Origin: Magnolia sinica
Lineage: Eukaryota; Streptophyta; Magnoliopsida; Magnoliales; Magnoliaceae
DNA length: 64,000 bases
Assembly: GCF_029962835.1 (NCBI RefSeq)
Contig: NC_080577.1
Span: 23,046,501-23,110,500 of the forward strand
Direction of reading: 5' to 3'
The notes under the pieces: generated by a model
Database searches by the model: none
Seen by the model: only the letters and a program-made list of their open reading frames with translations
What the model was told of the DNA's origin: nothing
Program-made: the position numbers and the translations under genes
In this document: positions 11,238 to 22,744 of the stretch, piece after piece
Position numbering within the stretch: position 1 is the stretch's first letter
Layout of the letters: every line of letters starts with the position of its first letter

Positions 11238-11462
11238 GTACACATGTCGCATGCTTTCTTCGAATTGAACTTTCATGCCGTGGGACCCACTTTATCTGGG
11301 AAGAAAATTCAAAATCAAATCGTCATTTTGTTGCTGAGTTTTAGACGGTTGACATACTCCATTTTAAACATTGATGATCAGCTATCAAAATTAAAATCAA
11401 CCGTTAAAATTAACGTGGGGCCCACTAATTGAACGGCTTAAACTGAGGTGCTTGATGCATGC
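11238..11462. mobile_element. Small foldback MITE
   Basis: GCATGCTTTCTTCG…CCGTGGGACCCAC on the left is mirrored by GTGGGGCCCAC…GATGCATGCG on the right, enclosing an AT-rich core with AACCGTTAAAATTAACG. It is about 225 bp and non-coding. Confidence 0.4.
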
Positions 11463-13325
11463 GAATATCATATTCGGAATATGATATTCAAACTTCCCAG
11501 AAAAATATAAAAAATCTCTTCTTTGTTTGTTGTTTTATCATGATAAAAGCAAAAGAGAGAACGGTCTCAGACTGAGTTGGGTACCCAACGTCCAACATCA
11601 ATCCCTTCACCACTCCTTAAGACTCCGTACAGTCTCTACCCCAGCCTAACCCTTTCTTAAAAAGAACGCGCCCAAGAAGCTCGTTCGGTGGAGATTTCAG
11701 ATCGAAGAATTATACCGTGCTTGCAAGAGCATAGAAATTCATAAGCCTTCGTACCCCAACACTCCGTATGTACACGTATCACGACCGTATCATAAGAGAA
11801 ATTCGTACGTTGTGTCATGGCCTTACCCAAAAAACTAGTACACGTACTTTCACAGCATCCGTTCTTGGTCACCAAAAATACGGTTAGGACTCAGCAAAGA
11901 AATGTCCTGCAATAACATAATCCAATTAACACGTGTCATCTCCCGAGATACAGTGGGACAAATGCTTGGACGGTCATGATAGAAGTATTTGCACGACAGG
12001 TGATATAGGTGTGCATGCATATAGTCAGATTTTGATATAGAATACAATGCTTCACGTGTACTTTAGCATTTAATATACCTACCCTAAGGAATGACAGGGT
12101 ATGGACGCACCAGAATGTCAAATGCTTTACTGACGCAACCATTTCTTGGAGTGGTACCCATGCGCAGCTGATCCAGACCGTCGATATTACTGGTCAAACC
12201 AAGCATTTTGGAAACATAGAGATCTCCAGGGCCGGAGGAATCTAGCCATGAAATGTTTGAGACATTTTATATTAAAGAATAGGAAAAACGAATGAATGGT
12301 TGGAAGCATCTGATATGGGAGAAAACAAAGTGGTCCCCACAGTACGCTCGACGATACGGACGGTCTGGATTGGGAAAAGATGGGCCCCATTGCCAGGAGG
12401 TTGTAGAGGGTTCCGTTGATTTCCTGATGGGGAAAAGAGAAGGGATTCTCTGCAGATTCTGCACGCGTTACTGGAGCTGGATGGCTAACGTCTCGGTCAC
12501 TGGCAGACAGCCTGCCTCTGCTGCTTTACCGGATTTAGTCCTAGAGCTTCCCGTTTTGTCTCCGTTTCCATTACCCAACGCGCGTGCACACCTTCCCACA
12601 ATACTCCCTCAATTTATTTTTTGCCCTTTTCTTCCCTCTCTCTCTTACCTCCCTTCCATTCTCTTCTCTGGGTTGGACTGCTTTTTCTCTGGTTTTTCGA
12701 GGGGAGAAAAACGTGTTGGAGAAGATATTTCATTCTCTTAGAAATGAATGAAGGAAGAGAAAAGAAGGAAATGAGTTTTGAGTTGTAGCTTTCTTTTCTG
12801 TTTCTTCTTCTTCTTTCTTAAGCTGGGCTATTATGTTTAGAGGTTTCCGTGCATGGGATGATGAGGGGATGAGTGACTAAGCTATCGTTACTTTGTATTT
12901 TACCACACGCATGTTTCGTTTTTCTTATTGTTTTGTTTTCTATAGCTCTTTGGGCAGTCGAGAAGGGTTGAAAAGAGCTTTTTACACGGCACAACTTCTT
13001 TTCTTCTGCTTTTGAAACCGCCATTTCATCTCTCTATCATTTCCTCCTTTTTGAATACCTATTTCATAGGTCCCTCCAAAAAAAAAACCCATTTAATTTC
13101 ATCCTCTTTTATTTTTATTTTTTTTTTCCATTTTTACCGTTTATTTCCTTCCCCTCTACTTCCTACACCCATTTCATCACACGCTTACACAACACACACA
13201 CACACACATCCTCCTTTCCAAATACCCATTTCATATCTTCCAACAGAACGAAGACCCATTTCATCTCATCCCTTCTCTCATTTTTCTCCTTCATTTCCTC
13301 CTTCTCTAAACCCCCATTTCATCTC
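11463..13325 (+). promoter_or_regulatory. Upstream region of the MCTP gene
   Basis: There is no gene in this stretch. It begins with a perfect 13-bp palindrome with a 1-base spacer (GAATATCATATTC, 11464-11490). Words resembling ABA-response/G-box cores occur at about 11931 (ACACGTGTC) and about 12053 (CACGTGT). From about 12600 the strand becomes strongly C/T-rich (TTCCCTCTCTCTCTTACC), as in plant transcribed leaders. No confident TATA box or transcription start could be fixed. Confidence 0.4.
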
Positions 13326-13352
13326 CCTCCCTCTCTCTCTCTCTCTCTCTCT
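13326..13352 (+). repeat. (CT)n microsatellite in the MCTP 5' leader
   Basis: An uninterrupted CT run lies about 170 bases before the MCTP start codon. Pyrimidine patches near plant core promoters and leaders are common and can act as GAGA-type elements (established). Its role here is inference. Confidence 0.7.
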
Positions 13353-13522
13353 GAGTTAGATTAAAAAGTTGAAACCTTTCAAGCTCTTCTCCACATTATT
13401 CAAACACCCCTTTCTTCTCTCACCTTTCCCGCCACTCACACCTACAAACAAGGCTCTCTTCCTACTTTTACTCCACTTTCATTCGCTTTTTACACATCCA
13501 TCCCACCCCACCCAGAGAGAAA

Positions 13523-14039
13523 ATGCCCAAAGAGAAGCTAGTCGTGGAGGTGGTGGCTGCCCACAACCTCATGCCAAAAGATGGCCAAGGTTCATCCTCA
13601 CCATTCGTCGAGGTTGACTTCGAGAACCAGCGCCTCCGCACCCAATCCAAATACAAGGACCTCAACCCGGTTTGGAACGAGAAGCTGATCTTCGACGTCA
13701 GCGACACGGGCGACCTCCCTTACCGTACGGTCGACGTCAGCATCTACAACGAGAAGAAGTCCAGCAACAGCCGCAATTTTCTCGGCAAGGTCCGTATCTC
13801 CGGTTCGAGCATTGCTCGCGAAGGCGAGGAGGTGGCCCAGCTCTTCACGCTAGATAAACGCAGCCTCTTCTCCCACATTCGCGGCGAGGTCAGCCTCAAG
13901 CTCTATCTCACGACCAAGGAAGACCGTTCATCTCAGAACAAATCGGCCCAGTTGGCTAACAAAGAAATCAACGGTAATACCGTGCAGCAACAGCAGCAGC
14001 AGCAGAAGATGAACCAAGCTTCCTCTCAATCTATTCAAT

Positions 14040-14074
<35 letters not shown>

Positions 14075-16558
14075 AAACAGCTACAGCAACAGCAGCAGCA
14101 GCAGCAGCAGGGGAAGCCGATAGAGCCTGGGCCGAGCAACATCAAACCGGTGGTGATTGCAGCGGACGGGCCGGCTTCTGCCGTGCCCGATTCCTTGGGA
14201 TCTGGTTTTCACACCGGCGTCAGCGGGAATGATTTCTTGCTGAAGGAAACAAACCCCCACCTCGGCGGCGGGCCGTCGAACAAGGACAAAACCAGCTCGA
14301 CTTACGACCTCGTCGAGCAAATGCAGTACTTGTATGTTCGTGTAGTGAAGGGCCGCGACCTTCCGAGCGGCGACGCCCATGCTGAGGTGAAGCTTGGGAA
14401 TTACAGGGGAGTGACGAAGCTGGTATCCGAGAAGAGAGGCATTTCGTCGAACAGTCCGGAGTGGGACCAGGTATTCGCCTTCTCGAAGGACTGCATACAG
14501 TCCTCGATGGTGGAGGTGTTCGTCAAGGACAAGGACAGGGATGATTTCATCGGGCGGATCGGGTTTGAGCTGAGCGAGGTGCCGAGACGGGTCCCGCCCG
14601 ACAGCCCGCTGGCACCGCAATGGTATCGGATGGAGGATAAGAAGGGCGAGAAAGCGAAGGGGGAGGTGATGCTGTCGGTCTGGTTCGGGACGCAGGCCGA
14701 CGAGGCCTTCTCGGAGGCGTGGCATTCCAAGGCCGCGAGCGTGCAGGGCGACGGCCTTGGTTCGATCAAATCCAAGGTCTACCTGTCGCCGAAGCTGTGG
14801 TACCTCCGTGTATCCGTCATCGAAGCGCAGGACCTCGTCCCCGGTGAGAAAGGTGCCGCAATGGCGCGGTTCCCTGAGCTCTTCGCCAAGGCCCAGGTCG
14901 GGAACCAGGTGCTTCGGACCCGGTCGGCATTGGCCGCTGCGAACCGGAGCTTATCAAATCCGGTTTGGAACGAGGACATGCTATTCGTCGTGGCGGAGCC
15001 GTTTGAAGACTATCTGATGGTATCCGTCGAAGACCGAATCGGTCCCGGCAGAGATGAATTGTTAGGCCGGGTCCTTATCCCCGTGCATTCCATCGAACGA
15101 CGGACAGACGACAAGCTCACGGTTTCTAAGTGGTTCGGACTCGACAAGAATTACAACAGCTTCAATGATTCGAAACTCATGAGCAGATTCGGTAGCCGAA
15201 TTCACCTCCGCTTGTGCCTCGACGGCGGCTACCATGTGCTCGATGAATCGACATTATACAGCAGCGATGTCCGGCCTACTGCAAAACAGCTCTGGAAGCC
15301 TCACATTGGTGTGCTTGAGATGGGCATCTTGGGCGCAACCGGGCTCTTGCCGATGAAGATCAAAGAAGGGAAGGGCGGATCGACGGACTCCTACTGCGTA
15401 GCCAAGTACGGTCAGAAGTGGGTCCGCACACGGACTGTCATCGACAGCTTAGCTCCCAAGTGGAACGAGCAGTATACATGGGAAGTGTTTGATCCTTGCA
15501 CCGTAATCACCATCGGTGTGTTCGACAATTGCCACTTAGACAAGAACTCGTCAGCCGGCATTGGTAGTGGACCTCGTGATCAGCGAATTGGGAAGGTCAG
15601 GATCCGTCTATCTACGCTCGAATCCGACCGCGTATACACCCACGCATACCCGCTTCTGATGCTCCACACGTCGGGGGTGAAGAAGATGGGGGAACTCCAC
15701 CTAGCCGTCAGGTTCTCGTGCGCTAACATGGCGAACATGCTCCATATGTACACATGGCCACTGCTGCCGAAGATGCACTATATCCGACCGCTGACGGTCA
15801 ATCAGGTTGAGAACTTGCGGTACCAGGCGATGAATGTGGTGGCGGCACGACTGAGCCGAACAGAGCCACCCCTTGGACGTGAGGTGGTCGAGTACATGCT
15901 CGATCATGATTCTCATATGTGGAGTATGCGGCGGAGCAAAGCTAACTTCTTCCGCCTTGTTTCGGTGCTATCGGGCCTTATCGCCACAGGCCGGTGGCTG
16001 GAATCGGTACGAAGCTGGCAGCGGCCAGTGTATTCAGTCCTTTTTCTGGTGGTCTTCTTGGTGTTCGTCTCTTACCCGGAACTCATTCTCCCAACTGTCT
16101 TGTTATTCATTGCCTTCGTTGGGCTGTGGCGGTACCGGTTGAGGCCGCGCCACCCACCTCACATGGATACTCGGCTCTCGCACGCTGAGTCGGTGTACCC
16201 AGATGAGCTGGATGAGGAATTCGATTCGTTTCCCACAACACGGAGCGCGGAGGTTGTGAGAATGAGGTACGATCGGCTCAGGAGCGTGGCGGGGAGGATT
16301 CAGACGGTGGTCGGGGACTTGGCAACGCAGGGGGAACGAGCTCAGGCTCTGTTGAGCTGGCGGGATCCGCGGGCCACATTCCTGTTCGTGTTGATTTGTT
16401 TGATCGCGGCCGTTGGATTTTACGCTGTGCCGTTTCGGGTTGCAGCGGGCCTGTGGGGGCTGTATGCACTGAGGCCACCCAGGTTTAGGAGCAGGCTGCC
16501 TTCTCCAGCTTTAAGCTTCTTTAGGAGGCTGCCTGCAAAGGCAGATAGCTTGTTGTAG
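13523..16558 (+). CDS. Multiple C2 domain and transmembrane region protein (MCTP14/QUIRKY-type)
   Basis: A single-exon gene encodes 1011 residues, the usual size and intronless form of plant MCTPs. C2 domains lie at about residues 5-125 (LVVEVVAAHNLMPKDGQG), 270-396, 421-543 and 593-733 (STDSYCVAKYG, WNEQYTWEVFDP). The C-terminal phosphoribosyltransferase-like (PRT_C) region has hydrophobic segments at about 836-870 and 951-984 and ends in FFRRLPAKADSLL, closely like Arabidopsis MCTP14 as I recall it. Family members are ER membrane proteins tethered to the plasma membrane by their C2 domains at plasmodesmata, affecting cell-to-cell signalling and traffic. The start ATG has A at -3 and directly precedes the first C2 domain. 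The linker after the first C2 domain is unusual: it is a long glutamine tract (about residues 155-197). GC content is far above the flanking DNA. Which of MCTP14, 15 or 16 is the true orthologue is not settled by eye. Confidence 0.95.
13985..14110 (+). repeat. CAG repeats encoding two polyglutamine runs in MCTP
   Basis: Two runs of CAG/CAA codons (about 13985-14008 and 14041-14110) encode about 8 and more than 20 glutamines, separated by a short Ser/Gln stretch. Mixed CAA and CAG codons suggest an established tract that is partly protected from slippage. Confidence 0.85.
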
Positions 16559-16760
16559 TACACAGGCTCTGATGCTGGTCTTTGTAATTTGCCTAGAGTG
16601 GTGAATGGTTGGTGTAGAAAAGGTGCATGGTTTGTTTATGTGCTTAGGAAGAAACTTGAAAGAGAAGTCTTTGGCGTTTTGTGTTGACTTCTGTTGAGGA
16701 GAAGTTATTTTAATGTAGATGGTTGCATTGTTGCTGCTGTCTTTTCATGATTGACTGTGT
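16559..16760 (+). other. Probable 3' untranslated region of MCTP
   Basis: A T/G-rich segment follows the TAG stop, typical of a plant 3' UTR (TTTGTAATTTGCC, TTATTTTAATGTAG). No canonical AATAAA was seen, so the end is a guess. Confidence 0.4.
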
Positions 16761-16794
16761 TGCTGCACGTTATAGACGTTATAGGGAAGTTGCC

Positions 16795-16905
16795 GTCGTC
16801 AAACACTTACAATGGAAGTTTGGTATGGCCCGCTGCACGTTGTCGAGGTCAAACACATACAGTGGAAGTTTGGTATGGCCCATATCACATGGGAACCGCT
16901 TCCAT
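16795..16905. repeat. 51-bp tandem duplication
   Basis: TCAAACACTTACAATGGAAG… at about 16799 recurs as TCAAACACATACAGTGGAAG… at about 16850, both followed by TTTGGTATGGCCC. The two copies are about 90% alike. Confidence 0.65.
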
Positions 16906-17039
16906 GATCAAACGGTTGTGTTAGCATCGTAGACTTCGATGGTGGTGTTTTACTGCTGCTGATGTGCTTGACCACAGGGAACTTTCGATGTGGTATGTAT
17001 TCTTAATCGCTGATTTCTTCACTGCAGGGAACTTTCGTT

Positions 17040-17320
17040 GGGTTTCTCAGACGGTTGAGTGAAGAACCACAGTTTGGGCGCGGATTCAGTCAGGTCGTGA
17101 CTGAGGGGCCACGTTGATGTACGTGTTGTCCTTGCCGTCATGCCGTCCTACCATTTTTCCTTCCCATCTTAGGACATGGCCCGAAACTGAAGGAGATTCA
17201 AATCTCAGGGACCAAACGACAAGAAATAGCAGTGATTGACCATTGAAAACTTCCCGTGGGCCACAAAGGATTCTGATCAAGCTGATATTTGTATTTTCGG
17301 TTGACATTATCCAACTTAGA
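17040..17320. mobile_element. Mutator-like MITE, partial
   Basis: Outer end GCGGATTCAGTCAGGTCGTG and inner arm GGGGCCACGTTGATGTACG, then ACTTCCCGTGGGCCACAAAG. It breaks off around 17320, where another copy begins. Confidence 0.5.
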
Positions 17321-17324
17321 GATG

Positions 17325-17810
17325 AACGGTACTCTCAAGGTTGTGGGGCAACCATAATGTATATATTTTATCCATGCTGTCCATCATTTTAACAGATCAT
17401 TTTAGGGCATAAATCCAAAGGGAGGCAGACTAAGGCTTAAGTGAACCACACCACATGAACCAGAGGGGATTGAGGTACGGATTGAGTTCTTACCGGTCAT
17501 AGCTCACCGTGATGTTTATTTACCATCCAACCTGTTCATAAGGTCATGTAGAGCAGAATGAAGGGAAGACATACATAATTGCTTTATCCAAAACTCATGT
17601 GATCTAGGAAGTTTTCAACGGTAGATTTTTAATCCTCACTGCTTCTTGCGTTGGGTCCACTTGACCCTTCTATCTACTTCTTTTTTGGGCTCATTCCCTG
17701 AAACGATTTGTCAAACTAGATGAATAACATGGATGGTACATATACATCACAGTAGCCCCTGTAGAGCCCCTGACAGGAATGTCAGGCACAGATTTCCTAC
17801 GAAAAGCCTT
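17325..17810. mobile_element. Palindromic Mutator-like MITE
   Basis: Left arm TTGTGGGGCAACCATAATG, right arm TACATATACATCACAGTAGC, with the standard inner order (GTGAACCACACCACATGAAC, then TGGGTCCACTTGACCC). It is non-coding. Confidence 0.6.
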
Positions 17811-17814
17811 TAGC

Positions 17815-18720
17815 GGGAAGTCACCGACGCTTGGATGTAAGTGGGGCCCACCATGATATTTGTGATAAATCTATGTCGGTTCATCTATTTTTCCAAGCTC
17901 ATTTCAGGATATGCAACTGAAAATGATGTGGATCCAAAACTCAAGTGGTACATAGAGGTGTACACAAACCGAGCTAGCTCAGTTAGCTCGCTGGAGTCGG
18001 CTCGAAAAAGCTCGATTCGACTCGGTTCAAAGCTGAATTTGAGCTGAGTCGAGCTGATTTTTTGAGTTCGAAAATGAGTTCAAGCCGAGTTTGAGCTTGC
18101 CCCAACTCGGCTCGACTTGGATCGAACCCAGCTCAAATCAAACTCGGATCGAAACAGTTCGGTGACTCGGTTACTTTGATATTGATGTTGCTCACGGAGT
18201 GTTTGATAAAATGACTCAAAGAAGTATAGCCGGTGGCAAAGAAGGTATGTATATGAAACTAACGCCCTTTTTTTTTTTTCTTGATTTATATGTTGGTTAG
18301 AAGGTGTTTGATAAAATACCTGTAAAACCATGTCTCAAATACTTTGAGATTTTGAAGGTGTAGTCCAAGTGTTTGTGAAAATGCTGCAATGGTGAACTTA
18401 GCTCGAACTGGCCTGAGCTGCTGACCGAATCGAGCCGAACTAGTAGTCAGGCTCGAGGACCGAGCCGAGCTGAGCTGAGTTTGAGCTGAGGTCAGCTAGT
18501 AGCCGAGCCGAGTCGAGCTGAGACCAGCTCGGCTCGGTTCGACTCTATGTACACCCATAGTAGTACATAGGAAAGGAAAATTTAGAGAAAGAGTTTCGTA
18601 TTGTTGAAACCTTCCTAAGCTCCACCTTGATGTTTATATGCCATCCAAATCGTTTACAAGGACATTTCCACTGGGATGAAGTGAAAATACAAAAAACTTA
18701 TCCTGATACCAAGCTTTTGT
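17815..18720. mobile_element. Mutator-like MITE split by a hAT MITE
   Basis: The left half contains AGTGGGGCCCACCATGATAT and stops at 17952. The right half resumes at about 18568 and continues with CCACCTTGATGTTTATATGC. The break is explained by the hAT-type insertion at 17953-18559. Confidence 0.6.
17953..18559. mobile_element. hAT-type MITE, second copy of the same family
   Basis: It begins TAGAGGTGTACACAAACC and its other end reads TATGGGTGTACATAGAG on the minus strand. The flanks GTGGTACA (17945-17952) and GTAGTACA (18560-18567) form an 8-bp duplication with one mismatch. The interior is filled with GAGCTGAGTCGAGCTG-like words in both orientations. Length (607 bp) and structure match the copy at 4367-4968. 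Confidence 0.7.
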
Positions 18721-18731
18721 TGCCATGAAAA

Positions 18732-18780
18732 TATTTAGATCTATTAGTCCACATGGTATTTAGATCTATTAGTCCACATA
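18732..18780. repeat. Short tandem duplication
   Basis: TATTTAGATCTATTAGTCCA is repeated twice in succession with a spacing of about 25 bp. Confidence 0.6.
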
Positions 18781-18969
18781 AGGGCCACAAGAAGCTGTAG
18801 AGGGTCTCCCACTAGAAGAACTAAAAAGCCGGCCAAGAACAGCCCCCGCGAACACGCATCCGCTCAACCACTGCAGATAACACGGGAAGACCTGCACAAA
18901 ACAGTCCCTGATGCACTGAAGTTGGAAAGAGAAAAAAAGAAAGAAAGGATAGTACACGTATCAAGTCCT

Positions 18970-19500
18970 GTAAATGCCTGAGGTGGATGAATTGTCGTCC
19001 CGTGAATTTCAAATGCTCGCAAAGTTTGATGGTCGCGGATCTCCTGAACACCTAACTCATTTTATTAGGATATGCTTCACCATGGTTCCCCAATATTGCC
19101 TCCAGTTGTTCTGGTCGACACTGACAAGTCAAGCCTTCCGATGGAACTCCACATGGCGACCAATGCATCCCAAACAAATCATCTATTTAGAACAGAAGGT
19201 CACTAGTGTGAAAGGTGGATTCAAAATTATCGCTAATTCTGAGCACTCCCTAGAGCAATGCACCCTTCCCGCGACTTGAGTGCCTCATTGACTGACAAGG
19301 CTCCCGAGGCATTTGTTCAACCGCCGGCCGCCGAAGCACCAGTAAGTGTGAGGGGTGTTATGCCAAGGGCTCATCTGATCTAATTAGTATCAGTGAACGC
19401 GATTGAAGTGGAAGAAGATGACACAACATCCATTCAAGGGTGGATATGTCACAAGTTCAGGACAGCCTGATGACGAAATTCAAAGAAATGCATGAGATGA
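18970..19500 (+). mobile_element. LTR-retroelement fossil: Gypsy-type gag piece
   Basis: A short stretch translates to FDGRGSPEHLTHFIRI, resembling the start of the retrotransposon gag domain of Ty3/Gypsy elements. The fragment is broken and old, without visible LTRs. The boundaries are approximate. Confidence 0.45.
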
Positions 19501-19569
19501 TGATAACAATACTTGCCCAAAATACCATTTGAGCCACAATACCACCCTCACCCAGAGGATAATCCATCG

Positions 19570-20045
19570 ATGTGGGGTTTACTGTGATGTATCAGTTTTA
19601 TCTACACTGTTCATCCATTTTTACATGTCATTTTAAGGATATGAATCCAAAAACGAGTCAGATCCAAGGCTCAAGTGGACTATACAGTGGAGATTGAACT
19701 CCCACCTATAAAAACATCTTGCAAGCGGCAAAAGTTTTACATTTGTGTTTTACCTTCATCTAGGTCCATATGACCTTATAAGCTGGTTGGATGACAAATA
19801 AACATCACGTTGGCCTCTGTGAAGGTTTCAACTGTGAATAGGCCTACTTGAGTTTTGGATCTACCTCATTTTCAGTAGCATATCCTAAGATAATCTCCGA
19901 AAATGGGTGGAGGGGGTGGATTTGTCAGTAAATGCGTATCATATCAATTTTGTGCCACGTCCTAAAATGGATAGACAGCGTTGATATACACACGTACATT
20001 AATGTGGGCACTGCGGTTACCACCTGACTGAATTCGCTCCTCCAT
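19570..20045. mobile_element. Palindromic Mutator-like MITE, diverged
   Basis: The left arm has GTGGGGTTTACTGTGATGTA and the centre has GACAAATAAACATCACG. The right arm appears twice (TCCTAAGATAATCTCCG, then CGTCCTAAAATGGATAGACA) and ends in ACATTAATGTGGGC. It is non-coding. Confidence 0.5.
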
Positions 20046-20940
20046 AGTTTGCAACGAAAATGTATTTCACCATAGCAGCATGTGATGGATGATACGCGCA
20101 CGTAGAAATTACTTACAAATTGCATACTTCATATACAAGTAATTCAAACTAAACCGTCCAAATTACGGCCCCAGTTTAAATTTATCATGAAACAAAACAA
20201 AAGATTATTTGATTAACTGACTATTGGGATTGATAGACATTTATTTGGACAGCTAAGAATGTAAAATATCCAATAGTCCTATTCAACAAGCAGGTTTTCT
20301 CAGTGCATGCTTATCAAGTGTCGCGCCCTGCCTAGTGCCGTTACTGTACGAACATTGCATGTGGATCACTTTGATCAATCCAGGCTATTGAATAGATGTG
20401 CCACCTTTGATTTTGCTTGACCCGAGAACAGTTATGATCAGCCAGCAAAAAATGTTGGATAGATGGATTTTTAGGTCTCTGAAGAGGGACACCTTTTTCA
20501 TTTTCATTTTTTGAGTGTAGATGGGTCATTATTGAAGTTAGAAATGGTTCTCGATCACAGGTGCAATCTTTGTGCATGTTTCTCAACCATTACACAGGAT
20601 TTGTAGAGGTGATAAGTGTTGAAGTGTTCGGCCATAGAATCATGTGATGGATGGTGAAAGCCAAGCTGAGCCGAGCCCTCGATCAATCTGGCTGACGTCC
20701 ATGGTAAGCTCAAGGCGGACTTCAGAACTGACCGTTGTTAATCAGCTGACTAATTCCTTGGTTTGTCTGCGCTTGGGCACAGGGGATGGGCTCATCTCCT
20801 CAGTAAAATTTGTCGTTCTGAATAACCATCCACTTGATCTTGTTAAATTGAATGGCCCTTGATCTCGTCAAATTGAATGGTCTTCTGACCGTCGTGACTG
20901 AGCTCTCGACTAGTTGAGCTGATCATACAAATCCAGGCAT
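20046..20940. other. Intergenic, no gene recognised
   Basis: No MITE arms, no long inverted repeats and no familiar domains. A short repeat, CTTGATCTYGT(C/T)AAATTGAATGG, occurs twice around 20835-20880. Confidence 0.35.
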
Positions 20941-20943
20941 TCC

Positions 20944-21231
20944 TCAGGGATCGGACAGGCTTGGTAGGAGCTCAGAAATGTATAAGGTCGTGGTCTTGGC
21001 TCGGGAGCTTGGCATCCATTGCTCTTCAAATTGATCTGAGAATAGTATAAAAGCTCCTCCGTTATGATCAATCCTGACTTTACCCTTTAACCTCTGACTA
21101 GAAAGCACGCGTGTTTGGGAGTCCAAGCTGACCTCATAAGCAGTCATACCATTTTCACCTATAACAAAGATCACGCGAGGGAAAGCCGTACTAACTTGAA
21201 GTGAGCCAGAGCCATACTTGAATGAGACCAT
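20944..21231 (-). CDS. Unrecognised 95-codon open frame
   Basis: The minus-strand open frame runs from an ATG in MVSFKYGSGSLQVSTAFPRV to …ISELLPSLSDP. It is moderately hydrophilic, with no signal peptide or membrane segment. I do not recognise a family. A mobile-element fragment or a chance frame is as likely as a gene, since no exon partners or promoter were found. Confidence 0.2.
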   Translation of the reverse strand: MVSFKYGSGSLQVSTAFPRVIFVIGENGMTAYEVSLDSQTRVLSSQRLKGKVRIDHNGGAFILFSDQFEEQWMPSSRAKTTTLYISELLPSLSDP

Positions 21232-21304
21232 CAGATCAATTTCAACGGTTTAGCCTTCTTTATGAGTCCACCATCCTCGTTTTAGGAGTCCAGCATCCTC
21301 GTTT

Positions 21305-21800
21305 TTGTGCAGGATTCGGACTTAGGCAGTGACCCCTCTGTCAGTAGCAAGTAGCTACTGGACAGTGCTCAGTTGTACCATGACGTATCATTTTTTCCTA
21401 TCAATTTACGGCATAAGCAAAAACAAAAAAGAAGAAGCCAAATCCAAATCTCACAAGGAACACACCACAATAAAACAAGAGTGATTGAACGCCTACCATT
21501 AAAATCTTTTTGGGACCACAAAAGTTTTGGATGAAGCTGATGTTTGTGTTTTCCCTTCATCTAAGTCTATGTGACCTGATTGGCAGGCTGGATGCAAATA
21601 AACATTACAATGGTGGACATTTAATCACCATTGTTTTCTTATGGTGTGGTCCACTTGAGATTTAGATCTGCTTTATTTTTGGGTTCATGCTATGAAATGA
21701 TCAGTAAAAATAGATAAACAGCACGGATAAAACACATACATTAGAGTAAACCTTAAAGAGCGATGTCCAACAGTTGAAAGGCTAAATGGCAATCCGCGTC
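21305..21800. mobile_element. Mutator-like MITE, GGATTC end-type
   Basis: Outer end GGATTCGGACTTAGGCAGTG (then ACCCCTCTGTC) is the same end-type as the copies at about 7040 and about 23085. The inner arms contain GGTCCACTTGAGATTTAG and ATAAAACACATACATTAG. Confidence 0.55.
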
Positions 21801-22240
21801 CTGACCCCTTCACCTCAGTATTGGGCACCGCGCCACTTTGGTGTATCATTGGATTCACCTTTCCAGATCATGCTAAGTACATGAGCCCAATACTGACCCA
21901 AATCTAAAATTCAAGTGGCCTGTTCGACAGAGGTTTGAACTTCCACAGATGAAACCTATGTGGGGCCATAAAACCTTTTAATCAGGATAATTTTTGTTTT
22001 TTCAGTTCATCGTGGTAGAAATTACCTTATGAACCGTATGGATGGTATATAAATATCACAGAGGACCCAGGGAGGCTTTAACTGTAGGAATTTACCTACA
22101 CATATCCTGACATACAACTTACTTGAGTTTTGGATTTGGATCATTTTTGGGCCCATTTCTTAAAATTATCCTGATGGACGTGGTGGATTTCTCACAAACA
22201 TCACAGTGGGCCCCACGTGGCTTCCCATCATAAGCAATTC
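21801..22240. mobile_element. Palindromic Mutator-like MITE
   Basis: It carries the AAATTCAAGTGGCCTG…GAAACCTATGTGGGGCC left arm and ends ACATCACAGTGGGCCCCACG. The order is typical and it is non-coding. Confidence 0.55.
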
Positions 22241-22740
22241 CTGTGAAAGGCTTTGGAAGGGAATCCATGTCCGTGGATTGCTGACTATGGGGCCCACCTT
22301 AATGTATGTGATTTGAATTACTTTGTCCATCCATTTTGACATATCATTTAAGCTGTGATCCCAAAAATATAAAACAGATCTGTCTCAAGTGGAACACGCC
22401 ACAAGAAACAGCAGTTATTGACCTATAAAAACTTCTTGTGGTATGCAAAAGTTATGGATCAAGATGATATTTGTTTTGTCCCGTCATCTAAGCCTTTGTG
22501 ACCTTATCAACGGGTTGGATGGCAAATAGACATTCTATTTGCTCCCAAAGTTTTTAATAGTGGGTATTTAATCACCACTGGTTCTGTAGTGTAGTCCACC
22601 TAAGATTTAGGTATGCTTTTATTTTTTACCATGAGCTAAAATGAGTTGTCAAAATAGATGGACAGCATGAATGTAAGACACATATCGTGGGCCTCGCAAT
22701 CAAGTATCTACTGATCACCTTGTTGGGTCCAGGGATCTGC
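22241..22740. mobile_element. Palindromic Mutator-like MITE
   Basis: Left arm TATGGGGCCCACCTTAATG, right arm ATGTAAGACACATATCGTGGG. It directly abuts the preceding copy, forming a head-to-tail cluster. Confidence 0.55.
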
Positions 22741-22744
22741 GAAG

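Noticed and set aside
11061-11432. 123-codon plus-strand frame as a gene
   Set aside because: It spans two foldback elements and has no recognisable domain.
13012-13617. Upstream open frames before MCTP (13012 and 13369)
   Set aside because: Both begin with TTG rather than ATG and are low-complexity Ser/Phe/Pro translations of the CT-rich leader.
14081-14725. 214-codon frame on the minus strand inside MCTP
   Set aside because: It is a shadow of the GC-rich coding strand: a leucine run from the CAG tract with no domain.
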